A DNA stretch of 64,000 bases from Pseudomonadota bacterium (GTDB lineage Bacteria; Pseudomonadota; Gammaproteobacteria; Burkholderiales; Thiobacteraceae): positions 62,001-126,000 of the forward strand of contig JAKANO010000004.1 of NCBI GenBank assembly GCA_021812385.1, written 5' to 3'. Of this stretch, positions 38,434-48,920 are shown one piece after another. The translations under genes were made by a program, and so were the position numbers. Under the pieces are notes generated by a model that had not been told where the DNA came from, ran no database searches, and saw only the letters and a list, made by a program, of their open reading frames with translations. Every line of letters starts with the position of its first letter. The stretch's first letter is position 1.

Positions 38434-38460
38434 TCAATTGACTTTGAAGCATATCGAGCG

Positions 38461-39657
38461 CTACTTACGTACTGCCACCCGCCCGCCGTCCTTGATCTTG
38501 TCTTCCGGATGGGTGATGACTTGTTCCCCGGCTTTGATTCCCGAGAGTACTTGCACCACCAGGCCGGCGCGTTGGCCGATGCTCACCGGCCGTATCTTGG
38601 CGCGGCCATTTTCCACCGCGAATACCGCCCAGTCCTTGCCGTAACGGAATAGCGCGCTGGCGGGAATCTGTAAAACATCGTTGCCTTCCCAGATGACGAA
38701 GCGCGCCTCAACGCGGTAACCATCGCCGAGGCGGCGCCAGACTTCGCGCGGCGAAGTGATGTCGACGATGACCCGTACCCGTTGTTCTTCCACGCCCAGC
38801 GCGGAAATCTTGGTAAAGCCGGTCGGCTCGATCACGCGCACGGCGCCTTGCAGCGTTGTAGCGCCGCCCCAGCGATCCAGCAGAACCTTTGAGCCTGGCC
38901 CAATCAGCACGGCCTGCGTCGAAAGCACTTCCACCTCGACTTCCAAGGTGTCGGGGTTGCCAATCTCCAACAAGGGTTGTCCTGCCTGCACCAAGCCTTC
39001 GCTCTCATGCACCACCTTCAATACCCGGGCCGCGACCGGCGCGCGCACGCTTAAAGTTTCGGGAGATTTGCCGGATTGCAGGGCGGCGGTGCTGGCAAGG
39101 GTCGCGCGCACTTTTTCCAATTCGAAGCGCGTCATATTGACGGTATATTGCGCCGCTTGCTTCACGGCTTGAGTGCGGTTGACTTCAGTGCGCGCACGAT
39201 CCAAGGCTTGTTCGGAAACGAAATTGACTTTACGCAAGGACTCCGTGCGTTGCAATTCTTGTCGCGCCAGCGTGGCTTGCGCCTCGGCGGCGCGCGCATT
39301 TTCCACGGCGGCAGCGACCGCCGCTTGGGCTGCATTGAGTTGCGCTTGCATCTGCGCTCGAGAACGCGGATCCAGGGCATCCGAGCGTGCGGGTTCCAGT
39401 TGCGCCAACACTTGTCCGGCCTGCAACGCATCCCCGACATGTAAATTAATACGCTGCGCATAGCCCGCCACCGGCGCGGAAATGACATAACGCTCCATGA
39501 CCCGCGTCTTGCCTTCTTCTTCGATGGTCACCGCCAGCGGGCCGCTGACAGCCGCTGCGGCATCGACCACGATGGCGCGCGGATAAAAGCCATAGACCAA
39601 GCCAGCCGCGATCGCGAGGACCAGGAGGGTAATGCCGATGCGTGGACGTAATTGCAT
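38461..39657 (-). CDS. HlyD-family periplasmic adaptor of an ABC exporter
   Basis: A 398-residue membrane-fusion protein: one N-terminal membrane segment (about 8-24), a barrel-sandwich/lipoyl half, a long helical hairpin (about 100-190, Ala/Glu/Arg-rich), then the second lipoyl half and beta-barrel. It links the inner-membrane exporter to an outer-membrane channel. Third gene in the operon after the ATPase and permease; no outer-membrane factor gene lies nearby. Confidence 0.88.
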   Translation of the reverse strand: MQLRPRIGITLLVLAIAAGLVYGFYPRAIVVDAAAAVSGPLAVTIEEEGKTRVMERYVISAPVAGYAQRINLHVGDALQAGQVLAQLEPARSDALDPRSRAQMQAQLNAAQAAVAAAVENARAAEAQATLARQELQRTESLRKVNFVSEQALDRARTEVNRTQAVKQAAQYTVNMTRFELEKVRATLASTAALQSGKSPETLSVRAPVAARVLKVVHESEGLVQAGQPLLEIGNPDTLEVEVEVLSTQAVLIGPGSKVLLDRWGGATTLQGAVRVIEPTGFTKISALGVEEQRVRVIVDITSPREVWRRLGDGYRVEARFVIWEGNDVLQIPASALFRYGKDWAVFAVENGRAKIRPVSIGQRAGLVVQVLSGIKAGEQVITHPEDKIKDGGRVAVRK

Positions 39658-39693
39658 GACTGTTTTAAGCCTAAATGGTTAACAAAAAACTTG

Positions 39694-39768
39694 CACCACG
39701 GAGTACACAGAGGACACGGAGTTTTTTTGAATTGTTTTTCCTCCGTGTCCTCTGTGTACTCCGTGGTG
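39694..39768. repeat. palindromic intergenic repeat, element 2 (perfect 28-bp arms)
   Basis: Arms 39694-39721 and 39741-39768 are exact inverted copies around a 19-base loop. The arm (CACCACGGAGTACACAGAGG and on) is of the CACAGAG type shared with element 3. It nearly fills the gap between the permease and adaptor genes. Confidence 0.93.
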
Positions 39769-39780
39769 AAGGGGGGTAAC

Positions 39781-42150
39781 TTATTCCCGCGTCTTCAACA
39801 CCGCCACCAAGTCCAATTGCCCGAGCTTGCGCCAAATCAATAGACCGGACAAGAGCGCGGAAACCAGGATTACGCTGGCGCCCAAGGCGTAGTTGCTCGC
39901 ATGCAGCACCAGCGGCAGCCGGTATAGATCGCTCTCGAAAGCGCGCACCAGGATGCTGACCAAGCCCACGCCCAGCAGGAATCCGACCGGTATCGCGGCC
40001 AGCGCTAGCAGGGTTAGTTCACCGAGCAGGATATAGGCGATTTCGCCTTGCGTGAAGCCCAGCACGCGCAGGCTGGCCAATTCGCGCCCGCGTTCGGAGA
40101 GGGCAATGCGTGCGCTGTTGTACACCACGCCGAAGCCGATGCTGGCGGCGAGCAAGCTCGCCACCATGTTGTAGAACAGCACGAACTCGCCGATGGTGGC
40201 GTAGAAACTTTTAATGGAAGCGGAATTGGCGACCTGGCCCAGCACTTGCGGACGTTGGTGCAATTTGTCGTAGATCAATTTTTCCGTCCCCGGCATCAGC
40301 GCCAAGTATGCGCCGGAGAGCACCGGGCCTTCGTGCATCAGCGCATTCAAGGAATCTTGTTGCATATAAGCCGATACGCCCAAGAACTGCTGGGTAATGC
40401 CCAGCACCGGCACTTGCAATACCGGGCGGCTGCCTTCCAGCACTTCGACGGTCAGCATGTCACCCGGCTTCACATGCAGGATGTTCTTAGCCAGGTGATC
40501 GGTGAGCACCAGGCCGCCCGGCGGCACGGCGATCGGTCGCAACTGGCGGTCGAGCGAGCGATGCAGTTGGCCTTCCGGCTGAATGCCATAGATCAGGGTG
40601 CGGTAACGATAGTGCTGAAAACGTAAAACCGCGCGCACATCGCGGAAGCCTTCGACATAGGTCACGCCCGGTAGCGCGGCAAGCTCGTGCAAGGCGCGGC
40701 TCGAGGTGGTATCGATGAAAGCCAGCGCCAAATCTTCACGCGAAGCTTGGCGGAATTGCACGTCGATCATGAAGTCGATCGCGCCTTTCTGATAGTTGCC
40801 CACCATCATCAGCGCGCAGGCGCAGGAAATGCCAATCACCGTCAGCAGCGACTTGATCGGGCGGCGCTCGATGTGGCGCAGAATCATGCGCGAGGGCGCG
40901 GCAAACCAGCGCTGCAAGCCGATGCGCTCTGCCAGCGTGGTGCGATAAATCACCGGCATTTCCGGGCGCATGCCTTCGGCCGGCGGCAGGCGTACCGCGC
41001 GTGCAACGGAAAACAGCGTGCCGCTCAGTGCTGCCGTCAGCGCCACCGCCATGGAGATGATGATCAGGCGCGCATTGATTTGGTAATCGAGATAAGGGAA
41101 GCGGAAGGTGGTTTCCATATACACATTGGCCAAGCCCTGGCCAAACCAGGCACCCAAGGCCACGCCGGCGGCCACGCCCAACAGCACCAGCAGCATCACC
41201 AGTTTCACATAGTGCCAAGAAATAGCGAGATAGGTGTAGCCGAAGGCCTTCAAGGTCGCGATCTGCTCGCGTTGCAGCGCAATCAAGCGACTCACCACCA
41301 CATTCAGCAGGAACGCCGCCACACCGAGAAAGATCGCCGGGAAGATGGTGGCGGTGGTTTGCAATTGCTTTAATTCTTCCGACAGAAAGCGATTGGAAAA
41401 TTGATCCTGGCGCGGATAGGCGCCGGTGCCGCCATACGCGGCCAGGATCGTGTCGGCGCGGTCGATGACCGCTTGCGCCGGCACGCCGGGCTCCAGCGTC
41501 AACGTGACATTGTTAAACGCGCCGGTCATGTCATAGGCGGCGGCCAGCGCATTGCGCCCCATCCACACCACGCCATAGCGCTTGAAATCCGGAAACATCG
41601 CGCCGGGCGCGATTTGATACACATATTCCGGTGAAACTGCGACGCCGACGATGGTGAGTAATTTGCGCTTGCCGTTGATGATGGCGCCGAATTTGTCGCC
41701 GGGTTGCAGGTTGTGCGCATCGGCGAAGGTGTCGGATAGCACCGCCTCGTCCGTGCTATAGGGCTGCACCCAGCGCCCGCGGCGCAAGAACAAATGATTC
41801 AGTTGCGGCTCGCCGTTATCCGGCACCGACAGCAGCAGGCCCGTAATCGGATCGGTGAAGCCGGCGACTTCCAATTTCACGCCGGCCACGACGCGCGTTT
41901 CCAAATGCGCCACGCCGGGGATGGCGCGCAGGCGTTCGGCTACCGGTTCGGGCGCGCGCTTGAGATTGATGAACACATCCGCAAAGCGGAATTCGCGGTA
42001 GAAGCGGTCGCGCGTCGTGACCAAGGAATCGTAGGTCGAGAGCGACATGACCAAGGTCGCCACACCGCCCATGATGACCGCAGCGATGGCCAATGCCTGG
42101 CCGCGCATATGCCAAAGGTCGCGCAACAGTTTTCGGTTGAGGGCGCGCAT
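39781..42150 (-). CDS. ABC exporter permease, FtsX/MacB-like with duplicated core
   Basis: A 789-residue permease with an N-terminal membrane anchor, a MacB-type periplasmic domain, an FtsX domain of three membrane helices (about 260-390), then a second anchor, periplasmic domain and FtsX domain at the C-terminus (about 660-780). This is the 10-helix layout of LolCE-like and DevC-like large permeases. With the flanking ATPase and HlyD-type adaptor it should form a tripartite exporter for a lipid, peptide or drug; the substrate is unknown. Confidence 0.9.
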   Translation of the reverse strand: MRALNRKLLRDLWHMRGQALAIAAVIMGGVATLVMSLSTYDSLVTTRDRFYREFRFADVFINLKRAPEPVAERLRAIPGVAHLETRVVAGVKLEVAGFTDPITGLLLSVPDNGEPQLNHLFLRRGRWVQPYSTDEAVLSDTFADAHNLQPGDKFGAIINGKRKLLTIVGVAVSPEYVYQIAPGAMFPDFKRYGVVWMGRNALAAAYDMTGAFNNVTLTLEPGVPAQAVIDRADTILAAYGGTGAYPRQDQFSNRFLSEELKQLQTTATIFPAIFLGVAAFLLNVVVSRLIALQREQIATLKAFGYTYLAISWHYVKLVMLLVLLGVAAGVALGAWFGQGLANVYMETTFRFPYLDYQINARLIIISMAVALTAALSGTLFSVARAVRLPPAEGMRPEMPVIYRTTLAERIGLQRWFAAPSRMILRHIERRPIKSLLTVIGISCACALMMVGNYQKGAIDFMIDVQFRQASREDLALAFIDTTSSRALHELAALPGVTYVEGFRDVRAVLRFQHYRYRTLIYGIQPEGQLHRSLDRQLRPIAVPPGGLVLTDHLAKNILHVKPGDMLTVEVLEGSRPVLQVPVLGITQQFLGVSAYMQQDSLNALMHEGPVLSGAYLALMPGTEKLIYDKLHQRPQVLGQVANSASIKSFYATIGEFVLFYNMVASLLAASIGFGVVYNSARIALSERGRELASLRVLGFTQGEIAYILLGELTLLALAAIPVGFLLGVGLVSILVRAFESDLYRLPLVLHASNYALGASVILVSALLSGLLIWRKLGQLDLVAVLKTRE

Positions 42151-42168
42151 GGGTTAAGGCCTTTCAAC

Positions 42169-42310
42169 CGCCAAGACGCCAAGAGCGCCAAGAAAAGCAA
42201 AAATCCTTACCACAGAGATCACAGAGCACACAGAGATTCCTGGTTTGCTATTCTCTGTGCCCTCTGTGATCTCTGTGGCAAAAAAAGTTTTCTTGGCGTC
42301 TGGGCGGTTA
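42169..42310. repeat. nested palindromic intergenic repeat, element 3
   Basis: Inner arms 42210-42236 and 42252-42278 pair at 25 of 27 positions (CCACAGAGATCACAGAG type). Outer sequences AACCGCCAAGACGCCAAG near 42170 and CTTGGCGTCTGGGCGGTT near 42310 form a second, weaker palindrome. It occupies most of the gap between ATPase and permease genes. Confidence 0.88.
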
Positions 42311-42336
42311 AGCGATTGTTTGCATTTTTCCATGAT

Positions 42337-43050
42337 CTACCAGGAGAGCTCGTGCGCTGCCTTCTTCGTGGTATTGCGATGAATGTCGGCGATCTGCCCG
42401 TCAGATAAACGAATCACGCGATCCGCCATGTCGGCGATGCCCGCGTTGTGGGTGATGAGCACGGTCAAGGTGCCCAATTCGCGATTCACTTTCTCCAGCA
42501 CTTCCAGCACCACGACGCCGGTGGTCGAATCAAGCGCCCCGGTCGGCTCGTCGCATAACAGCACGGCTGGATTTTTCGCCACGGCGCGGGCGATTGCCAC
42601 GCGCTGCTGCTCACCGCCCGAGAGTTGCGCCGGAAAGTGATCCAGGCGCTGGCCCAAGCCCACCAATTGCAGCGCCTCTTCCGGCTGCATGGGCGCGGTG
42701 GAAATTTCAGTGACCGCCGCCACGTTTTCGCGCGCGGTCAGGCTGGGGATCAGGTTGTAAAACTGGAACACGAAGCCCACATGCTCGCGCCGGAAGCGCG
42801 TCAATTCGGTTTCGGTGGCGCCGGTGATTTTATGATCGAGGTAGCGCACTTCGCCGCTGGTGGGGACATCCAAGCCGCCCAGGATATTCAGCAGGGTCGA
42901 TTTGCCGCTCCCCGATGGCCCGAGCAACACGACTAATTCACCGGAATATAATTCCAGATCGATGCCGCGCAAGGCCTGCACTTCCACCATGCCCATGTGG
43001 TAGGTTTTGACCAGTTGGCGTGCGACGAAGATCGGTGCGTTGTTATTCAT
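42337..43050 (-). CDS. ABC exporter ATP-binding protein, MacB/LolD-like
   Basis: A 237-residue ATPase with Walker [10 protein letters not shown] (44-52), Q-loop, signature LSGGEQQRV, Walker [12 protein letters not shown] and an H-loop ITHN. It powers the FtsX-type permease encoded next. The gap of about 190 bp to the permease is filled by a palindromic repeat, longer than usual inside an operon. Confidence 0.93.
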   Translation of the reverse strand: MNNNAPIFVARQLVKTYHMGMVEVQALRGIDLELYSGELVVLLGPSGSGKSTLLNILGGLDVPTSGEVRYLDHKITGATETELTRFRREHVGFVFQFYNLIPSLTARENVAAVTEISTAPMQPEEALQLVGLGQRLDHFPAQLSGGEQQRVAIARAVAKNPAVLLCDEPTGALDSTTGVVVLEVLEKVNRELGTLTVLITHNAGIADMADRVIRLSDGQIADIHRNTTKKAAHELSW

Positions 43051-43101
43051 GAGAGTTTGAGCTTAGTTCAATCACGCCGTGGCGTCCAAGCGGACAGGAA
43101 G

Positions 43102-43677
43102 TTACCGCTTCATATAATAAACAGTGTAGGCCGCGACCTCGCGGGCAAGAGAATAGATATCCCGCAATTCAAGAAAACGCGCGTGCGCCGAACCGATTTG
43201 CGTTATCCCCGCCCGATGCAATGCGAGTTTTATGCGCGAAATATGGAAATACTGCGATACGACAATGGCTGAATGTAAGTTGTGGCTGTGCATATAATTG
43301 CCGGCGTTAACAGCGGTCGCAGCCGTATTAAGACCTTGGCTGTCTGTAACGATTGCACTGGGTGGAACGCCATTTTTCTCAAGGTATGTGGCCATCACCG
43401 TGGCTTCGTCAAAGCCTTCTTTTCCAAAGCCGCCACTCACCAAAATGCGTGGCGCCTTGCCTAAGCGAAACAGTTCTAGCGCTTTATCGAGGCGGGCCTG
43501 CAAGCGTGGGCTCGGTTGGCCGTCAGCCTCGATGGTATTGCCGAGCACAATAATCGTATCTGCTACGAAGACGCGATCGCTTGCTCCATCAATTGCGATG
43601 GCGGTTGCTGCAAGCAGGTAGAGCGCAGCCGCCACGGCAATGGTTTTTCCGACTAAGTGCCTGCGCATATGGAGCAT
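43102..43677 (-). CDS. YdcF/SanA-like DUF218 membrane-anchored protein
   Basis: A 191-residue protein with an N-terminal membrane anchor (about 10-28) and a DUF218 domain: IIVLGNTIEADG, then PRLQARLDKALELF, ILVSGGFG and the STA-like LNTAATAVNA and VVSQYFHISR motifs. Related E. coli proteins (SanA, ElyC, YdcF) affect the envelope and vancomycin tolerance or bind S-adenosylmethionine. Precise role here unknown. Confidence 0.82.
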   Translation of the reverse strand: MLHMRRHLVGKTIAVAAALYLLAATAIAIDGASDRVFVADTIIVLGNTIEADGQPSPRLQARLDKALELFRLGKAPRILVSGGFGKEGFDEATVMATYLEKNGVPPSAIVTDSQGLNTAATAVNAGNYMHSHNLHSAIVVSQYFHISRIKLALHRAGITQIGSAHARFLELRDIYSLAREVAAYTVYYMKR

Positions 43678-43754
43678 TATCCGCGAGGGGATGCGAAATG
43701 TAGATTTGATCGGCGCACCAAACGAGGCGAGGGCGTCGCGTTGGTGTGCCGCAT

Positions 43755-45269
43755 CTAATCCAAGAACAACTTATACGCCGGGTTCTTGCTCTCGTCCCAG
43801 TAACGGTAGCCTAGGCGGTCGAGAAATGCCTGGAATGCTGGTTTCTCTTTGGGCGGCACTTGGATGCCGACCAGCACCCGGCCGTAGTCGGTGCCGTGGT
43901 TGCGGTAGTGGAACAGGCTGATATTCCAACCATGGCTCATGTTGTTCAAGAATTTCATGAGCGCGCCCGGCCGTTCCGGGAATTCGAAGCGGTACAGCAA
44001 TTCATGGATGGCCAAGGGCGCGTGACCGCCGACCAGATGGCGCACGTGCAGCTTGGCCATTTCGTTGTCGGTGAGGTCGATGGCTTGCAGGCCGATTTTC
44101 TTCAGGTCTTGCACCAGATGCGCGGTGCCGTTCGGCTCATGGATTTCCACGCCGACGAACACGTGCGCGACTTTGGGGTCGGCCATGCGATAGTTGAATT
44201 CGGTGATGTTGCGCGGGCCGAGCTTGGCGCAGAATTTCTTGAAGCTGCCCGGCGTCTCGGGAATGCTCACCGCCAGGATGCCCTCGCGGTGCTCGCCCAG
44301 TTCGGCGCGCTCCGACACATGGCGCAAGCGGTCGAAATTCATATTCGCGCCGCTGGCGATGGCGATCAAGTTTTTATCCTTGAGCTTGTGCTTTGCGGCA
44401 TAGGCTTTGGCGCCGGCCACGCCGAGCGCGCCCGCCGGCTCCAGGATCGAGCGCGTGTCGGTGAATACATCTTTGATCGCGGCGCAGATTTCGTCGGTGT
44501 CGACCAAAATGATTTCGTCGACGTATTTGCGGCACAGGCGGAAGGTTTCCTCGCCCACTTGTTTGACCGCGACGCCATCGGCGAATAAGCCGACCTGCGA
44601 TAGCAAGACCCGCTCTTTTTTCTTCAGCGAGCGATACATGGCGTCGGCGTCCACCGGTTCCACGCCGATGATTTTGATTTCCGGACGCAGCGCCTTGATA
44701 TACACGGCAATGCCGGCGATCAATCCACCGCCGCCTACGGGGACGAAAATGGCATGGATCGGTTTGGTCCATTGGTGCAGGATTTCCATGCCCACCGTGC
44801 CTTGCCCGGCGATCACGTCGGGATCGTCGTAAGGGTGAACGAAGGTGAGTTTTTTCTGTTTTTCCAGCTTGCGCGCGTGGGCCAAGGCCTCGTCGTAGGA
44901 ATCGCCGTGCAGCACGACTTTCGCGCCGCGGCTTTTCACCGCCTGTACCTTGATTTGCGGCGTGGTGGTGGGCATCACGATCACGGCATCGCAGCCCAAG
45001 CGTTGCGCCGCTAGCGCCACGCCTTGGGCGTGGTTGCCGGCCGAGGCGCAAATCACGCCGCGCTGCAAGGCCGCCGGCGCCAGATGGGCCATTTTGTTAT
45101 AGGCGCCGCGCAGTTTGAAGGAAAATACGCTTTGCATATCTTCGCGTTTGAGGAGCACGGTATTGCCCAAGCGCTGCGATAGCACGGATGCCACTTCGAG
45201 CGGCGATTCGATCGCGACATCGTAGACGCGGCTGGTGAGGATTTTCTTTAAGTAATCGGGGCTGGCCAT
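43755..45269 (-). CDS. ilvA: threonine ammonia-lyase, biosynthetic
   Basis: PLP enzyme that turns threonine into 2-oxobutanoate, the first step of isoleucine synthesis. The 504-residue protein has the PLP lysine Lys52 in SFKLRGAYNKM, the Gly-rich PVGGGGLIAG phosphate loop and two C-terminal ACT-like regulatory domains (about 325-400 and 420-500) for isoleucine/valine control. Length and domain order equal those of E. coli IlvA. Monocistronic and divergent from rpiA. Confidence 0.97.
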   Translation of the reverse strand: MASPDYLKKILTSRVYDVAIESPLEVASVLSQRLGNTVLLKREDMQSVFSFKLRGAYNKMAHLAPAALQRGVICASAGNHAQGVALAAQRLGCDAVIVMPTTTPQIKVQAVKSRGAKVVLHGDSYDEALAHARKLEKQKKLTFVHPYDDPDVIAGQGTVGMEILHQWTKPIHAIFVPVGGGGLIAGIAVYIKALRPEIKIIGVEPVDADAMYRSLKKKERVLLSQVGLFADGVAVKQVGEETFRLCRKYVDEIILVDTDEICAAIKDVFTDTRSILEPAGALGVAGAKAYAAKHKLKDKNLIAIASGANMNFDRLRHVSERAELGEHREGILAVSIPETPGSFKKFCAKLGPRNITEFNYRMADPKVAHVFVGVEIHEPNGTAHLVQDLKKIGLQAIDLTDNEMAKLHVRHLVGGHAPLAIHELLYRFEFPERPGALMKFLNNMSHGWNISLFHYRNHGTDYGRVLVGIQVPPKEKPAFQAFLDRLGYRYWDESKNPAYKLFLD

Positions 45270-45364
45270 TTTCTTGGTTTCAGAGCACTAAAACCCCTAT
45301 TCTAATTGAGAAAATCCGCCTTAGGCGCTATCCTTCATGGTTTAGCCGATTTTGAAAGACTTTC

Positions 45365-46024
45365 ATGACGCAAGACGAATTGAAAAAAGCCACGGCGCTG
45401 GCCGCCCTGGAGTATGTCGAAGCCGGGATCATTGGCGTGGGCACCGGTTCCACCGCCAATCACTTTATCGACGCCTTGGCTACGATCAAGCATAAGATCG
45501 ATGGCGCGGTCGCCAGCAGCGAGGCCACGGCGCAGCGCCTAAAAGGCCACGGCATCGCCGTGTTCGAGCTGAATAGCGTGGGCGAAATGCCGGTGTATAT
45601 CGATGGCGCGGATGAGATTACCGAGCACATGCACATGATCAAGGGCGGCGGCGGGGCGTTGACGCGCGAGAAAATCGTCGCCGCCTGCGCCAGGAAATTC
45701 GTGTGTATCGCCGATGAAAGCAAACTGGTGGACCGTTTGGGCAAGTTCCCGCTGCCGGTGGAAGTGATCCCGATGGCGCGCAGCTACGTGGCGCGCGAGC
45801 TGGTGCGGCTCGGCGGGCAGCCTAAGTTGCGCGAGGGTTTCATTACGGATAACGGTAATGTCATCCTGGATGTGCATAATCTGGATATCATGAACCCGGT
45901 GGAGCTGGAAACCGCGATCAACCAAATTACCGGCGTGGTGACCAATGGCCTGTTTGCGCGCCGCCCGGCGGATGTATTCCTGATGGGCACGCCGCATGGC
46001 GTGACGCTGATCAAGCCGAGCTAG
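45365..46024 (+). CDS. rpiA: ribose-5-phosphate isomerase A
   Basis: Interconverts ribose 5-phosphate and ribulose 5-phosphate in the pentose phosphate pathway. The 219-residue protein shows the family motifs [22 protein letters not shown] and [12 protein letters not shown]. It is full length and followed 72 bp later by phoU. Confidence 0.97.
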   Translation: MTQDELKKATALAALEYVEAGIIGVGTGSTANHFIDALATIKHKIDGAVASSEATAQRLKGHGIAVFELNSVGEMPVYIDGADEITEHMHMIKGGGGALTREKIVAACARKFVCIADESKLVDRLGKFPLPVEVIPMARSYVARELVRLGGQPKLREGFITDNGNVILDVHNLDIMNPVELETAINQITGVVTNGLFARRPADVFLMGTPHGVTLIKPS

Positions 46025-46096
46025 GCCTAATGCAATAGAGCTGTCACAATCAACCGCTATCTTCAATAGGTTTAAGGCTAAACGCTGGAGCGCAAA

Positions 46097-46798
46097 ATGC
46101 CAGAACATACTTCAAAGCAGTTCGATCAGGAATTAGAGGCAGTACGCGCCCGCGTACTGCAAATGGGCGGTTTGGTCGAAGAGCAAATCATCAACGCGAT
46201 GGAAGCGCTCTCAACCGGCAATGTCGACTTGGCCAACACCGTGATGGCCAACGACCATCGGGTGAATGCGCTGGAAGTCGCACTGGATGAAGAATGCAGC
46301 ATGATCATTGCGCGGCGCCAGCCGACCGCCGGCGATCTGCGCATGTTGCTGACCGTGATCAAGACCATTACCGACCTGGAGCGCATCGGCGACGAAGCGG
46401 CCAAGGTGGCGCGCATGGCAACCTTGATCTATGCCAACGACCGTATCGTGTCGCCGCGCTTCACCGAAATCAAGCACATGGCCACCATCGTGCTGGACAT
46501 GTTGCGCAAGGCCTTGGATGGCTTCGCGCGACTGGAGGTTTCGAATGCGACGCAGATTGCGCGCTTCGATGAAGCGGTGGATGAAGAGTACCGCATGGTA
46601 TTGCGCCATCTCATCACCTACATGATGGAAGACCCGCGCACCATTTCCATGTTCATTGAGATTATTTTCGCCGCCAAGGCCATCGAGCGCATGGGCGACC
46701 ATGCCAAGAATATGTCCGAATACGTGGTCTACATGGTCAAAGGCAAGGATGTGCGGCATACCACCGTGGAAGAAATCGAGCGCGAAGTCTCGCGCTAA
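46097..46798 (+). CDS. phoU: phosphate-signalling protein PhoU
   Basis: Negative regulator linking the Pst phosphate transporter to the PhoR/PhoB system. The 233-residue all-helical protein has the duplicated PhoU domain with E(A)xxxDxxVN-like metal clusters (LEVALDEECSMI and FDEAVDEEYRMV). There is no pst or phoBR gene next to it; instead ppx follows 8 bp later, tying phosphate status to polyphosphate breakdown. Confidence 0.95.
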   Translation: MPEHTSKQFDQELEAVRARVLQMGGLVEEQIINAMEALSTGNVDLANTVMANDHRVNALEVALDEECSMIIARRQPTAGDLRMLLTVIKTITDLERIGDEAAKVARMATLIYANDRIVSPRFTEIKHMATIVLDMLRKALDGFARLEVSNATQIARFDEAVDEEYRMVLRHLITYMMEDPRTISMFIEIIFAAKAIERMGDHAKNMSEYVVYMVKGKDVRHTTVEEIEREVSR

Positions 46799-46806
46799 GC
46801 CAAGCA

Positions 46807-48300
46807 TTGCCTGTGCAGGAATATTCCACTATTGCCGCGGTTGATCTGGGTTCGAATAGCTTTCGGCTCCAGATCGTGCGTATAGTCGACGATCAACTCT
46901 ATCCGCTCGACTCCCTCAAAGAAACGGTTCGCCTCGCTTCCGGCCTGAGCGCCGACAAACAGCTGGATGCCGCAGCACAATCACGCGCCATTGCTTGCCT
47001 AAAACGCTTCAACGAGCGCCTGCGCGACTTGCCGCAGGAAGCCGTGCGCGTGGTCGGCACCAACACCTTTCGCGTGGCCAAAAACGCCGTGCATTTTTTG
47101 GCGGATGCCGAAGCCGCCTTGGGCTTCCCGATCGAGGTCATTGCCGGGCGCGAAGAAGCGCGCTTGATCTATCTGGGCGTGTCGCACGGCTTGCCGCCAT
47201 CCTCCGCCAGGCGCTTGGTGGTGGACATTGGCGGCGGCTCCACCGAATGCATCATCGGCGAAGGCTACCAGCCCATGGAGATGGAAAGCCTGTATATGGG
47301 CTGCGTCAACTTCACGCAGCGCTTTTTTGCCGATGGCAAAATCAGCAAATCCGCCTTGCAACATGCTGAGTTGGCGGCGCGTGCCGAGGCGCAGGGCATC
47401 GCCGCCGGCTTTGTCGCCGGCCATTGGAGCGAGGCCATCGGCTCTTCCGGCACGGCGCGTGCGCTGGCCGATGTGCTGCAACAAAATGGCTGGGGCGATG
47501 GCGGCATTAGCGCCCAAGGTCTGGAAAAATTGCGCAGCTTGCTGATCAAGGCCGGTGACGTGAAAAACCTGGTGTTGCCCGGCTTGCAGGCGGACCGGAT
47601 TCCGGTGCTGCCGGGCGGTTTTGCCATCATGGCGGGCGTGTTTGCCGAACTCGACATCGAACACATGATGGTGGCCGGCGGCGCCTTGCGCGAGGGCGTG
47701 CTGTATGACTTGCTGGGCCGCTTCCATCATCATGACCAGCGCGACGCCAGCGTGAACCATTTCATGAGCCGCTATCATGTCGATGCCAAGCAATCGGCAC
47801 GCGTGGAAGCGCTGGCGCTCAACTTGCTGGAGCAAGCCGGCGGCCAAAACGAGAGCGATCTGGAGATGGCGCGGCACTTGCTGCGTTGGGCGGCGCGCTT
47901 GCACGAAGTGGGGATTTCCATCGCCCATACCGGTTACCACAAACATTCCGCGTATATTCTGGCGAATGCCGATATGCCGGGCTTTTCCAAGCACGATCAA
48001 GCGCGCTTATCCATCCTGGCGCGCGCGCATCGCGGCAGCCTTTCCAAGTTTGCACGCGAGCAAACGCTGGAAAATGCGGATTGGGAGTTGATCGCGATTT
48101 TGCGTTTGGCGGTGCTGCTGTGTCGCAACCGACGCGATTTGGAGCACAGCGCCATCAACTTCCACCGCAAGCCAGGCAAAGTGCGGCTGACCCTGGCGCC
48201 GCAATGGCTGGCGGAAAATCCGCTGAGCGAATATTTATTGCAAGACGAAGTAAAACAATGGAAGGCGATCGGCCGCGAGTTGGCCGTGGTGTTCTCATGA
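46807..48300 (+). CDS. ppx: exopolyphosphatase (Ppx/GppA family)
   Basis: Releases phosphate from the ends of polyphosphate. The 497 residues hold the actin-like ATPase core with DLGSNSFRL near the N-terminus and DIGGGSTE (near 140), and a C-terminal HD-like helical domain (about 310-480). The frame starts at TTG 46807 (MPVQEYS); GTG 46813 is an alternative. Related pppGpp phosphatases share the fold, but the phoU neighbour argues for Ppx. Confidence 0.93.
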   Translation: MPVQEYSTIAAVDLGSNSFRLQIVRIVDDQLYPLDSLKETVRLASGLSADKQLDAAAQSRAIACLKRFNERLRDLPQEAVRVVGTNTFRVAKNAVHFLADAEAALGFPIEVIAGREEARLIYLGVSHGLPPSSARRLVVDIGGGSTECIIGEGYQPMEMESLYMGCVNFTQRFFADGKISKSALQHAELAARAEAQGIAAGFVAGHWSEAIGSSGTARALADVLQQNGWGDGGISAQGLEKLRSLLIKAGDVKNLVLPGLQADRIPVLPGGFAIMAGVFAELDIEHMMVAGGALREGVLYDLLGRFHHHDQRDASVNHFMSRYHVDAKQSARVEALALNLLEQAGGQNESDLEMARHLLRWAARLHEVGISIAHTGYHKHSAYILANADMPGFSKHDQARLSILARAHRGSLSKFAREQTLENADWELIAILRLAVLLCRNRRDLEHSAINFHRKPGKVRLTLAPQWLAENPLSEYLLQDEVKQWKAIGRELAVVFS

Positions 48301-48872
48301 TGCGCGGCGTCTTATTCCTGCTGGCTTGCCTGGCCCTGAGTGCCGCGGCGCACGCTGATTTGCAAGCAGGACTCGCCGCCTATCGCGCCGGCAATTACCG
48401 CGCGGCCTTGCAAGAATTCAAGCCGCTTGCCGCCAAAGGCAATGCCGATGCGCAAGTGAATCTGGGCTTTCTGTACGCGCGTGGCCATGGTGTGGCGCAA
48501 GACTACAAAGAGGCGGCGAACTGGTATCGCAAGGCGGCCGAGCAAGGCCAGGCCGATGCGCAATTCAATCTCGGCAGCTTGTATTACGACGGCTTGGGCT
48601 TGGCGCGCGATCTTCAAAAGGCGGCGGAGTGGTATGCCAAAGCGGCGGAAGGCGGGCAGGTCGACGCGCAATACAATCTCGGCTTGATGTACGCCACCGC
48701 CCAGGGCGTGCCGCTATCGCTGGTGCAATCATATAAATGGCTCGCCATCGCCGCCGCCCTGGGCGACAAGGAAGCGGAAGAGAGCAAAAAACTGGCCGCC
48801 GCCAAGATGAGCGCAGATCAAGTCGATGAAGCACAGGCGCTGCTTCAGGCGTGGTGGGCGCAACGCAAATAA
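48297..48872 (+). CDS. exported Sel1-repeat protein
   Basis: A 191-residue protein with a signal peptide (about 1-20, ending AAAHA) and three to four Sel1-type TPR repeats of 36 residues (for example ADAQVNLGFLYARGHGV, QADAQFNLGSLYYDGLGL). Such repeats bind proteins in the periplasm. Its start overlaps the ppx stop (ATGA), so it is translated with ppx; an in-frame ATG at 48300 is an alternative. The open frame extends upstream inside ppx, but the signal peptide fixes the start. Confidence 0.85.
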   Translation: MMRGVLFLLACLALSAAAHADLQAGLAAYRAGNYRAALQEFKPLAAKGNADAQVNLGFLYARGHGVAQDYKEAANWYRKAAEQGQADAQFNLGSLYYDGLGLARDLQKAAEWYAKAAEGGQVDAQYNLGLMYATAQGVPLSLVQSYKWLAIAAALGDKEAEESKKLAAAKMSADQVDEAQALLQAWWAQRK

Positions 48873-48920
48873 TGCGCGGAGGGCGGCTGATTGAGCCGCC
48901 AGTCTTGGCGCACTATTCTA

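Noticed and set aside
48881..48900. Hairpin after the Sel1-repeat gene
   Set aside because: GGCGGCT/AGCCGCC stem lacks a T-run, so not called a terminator.
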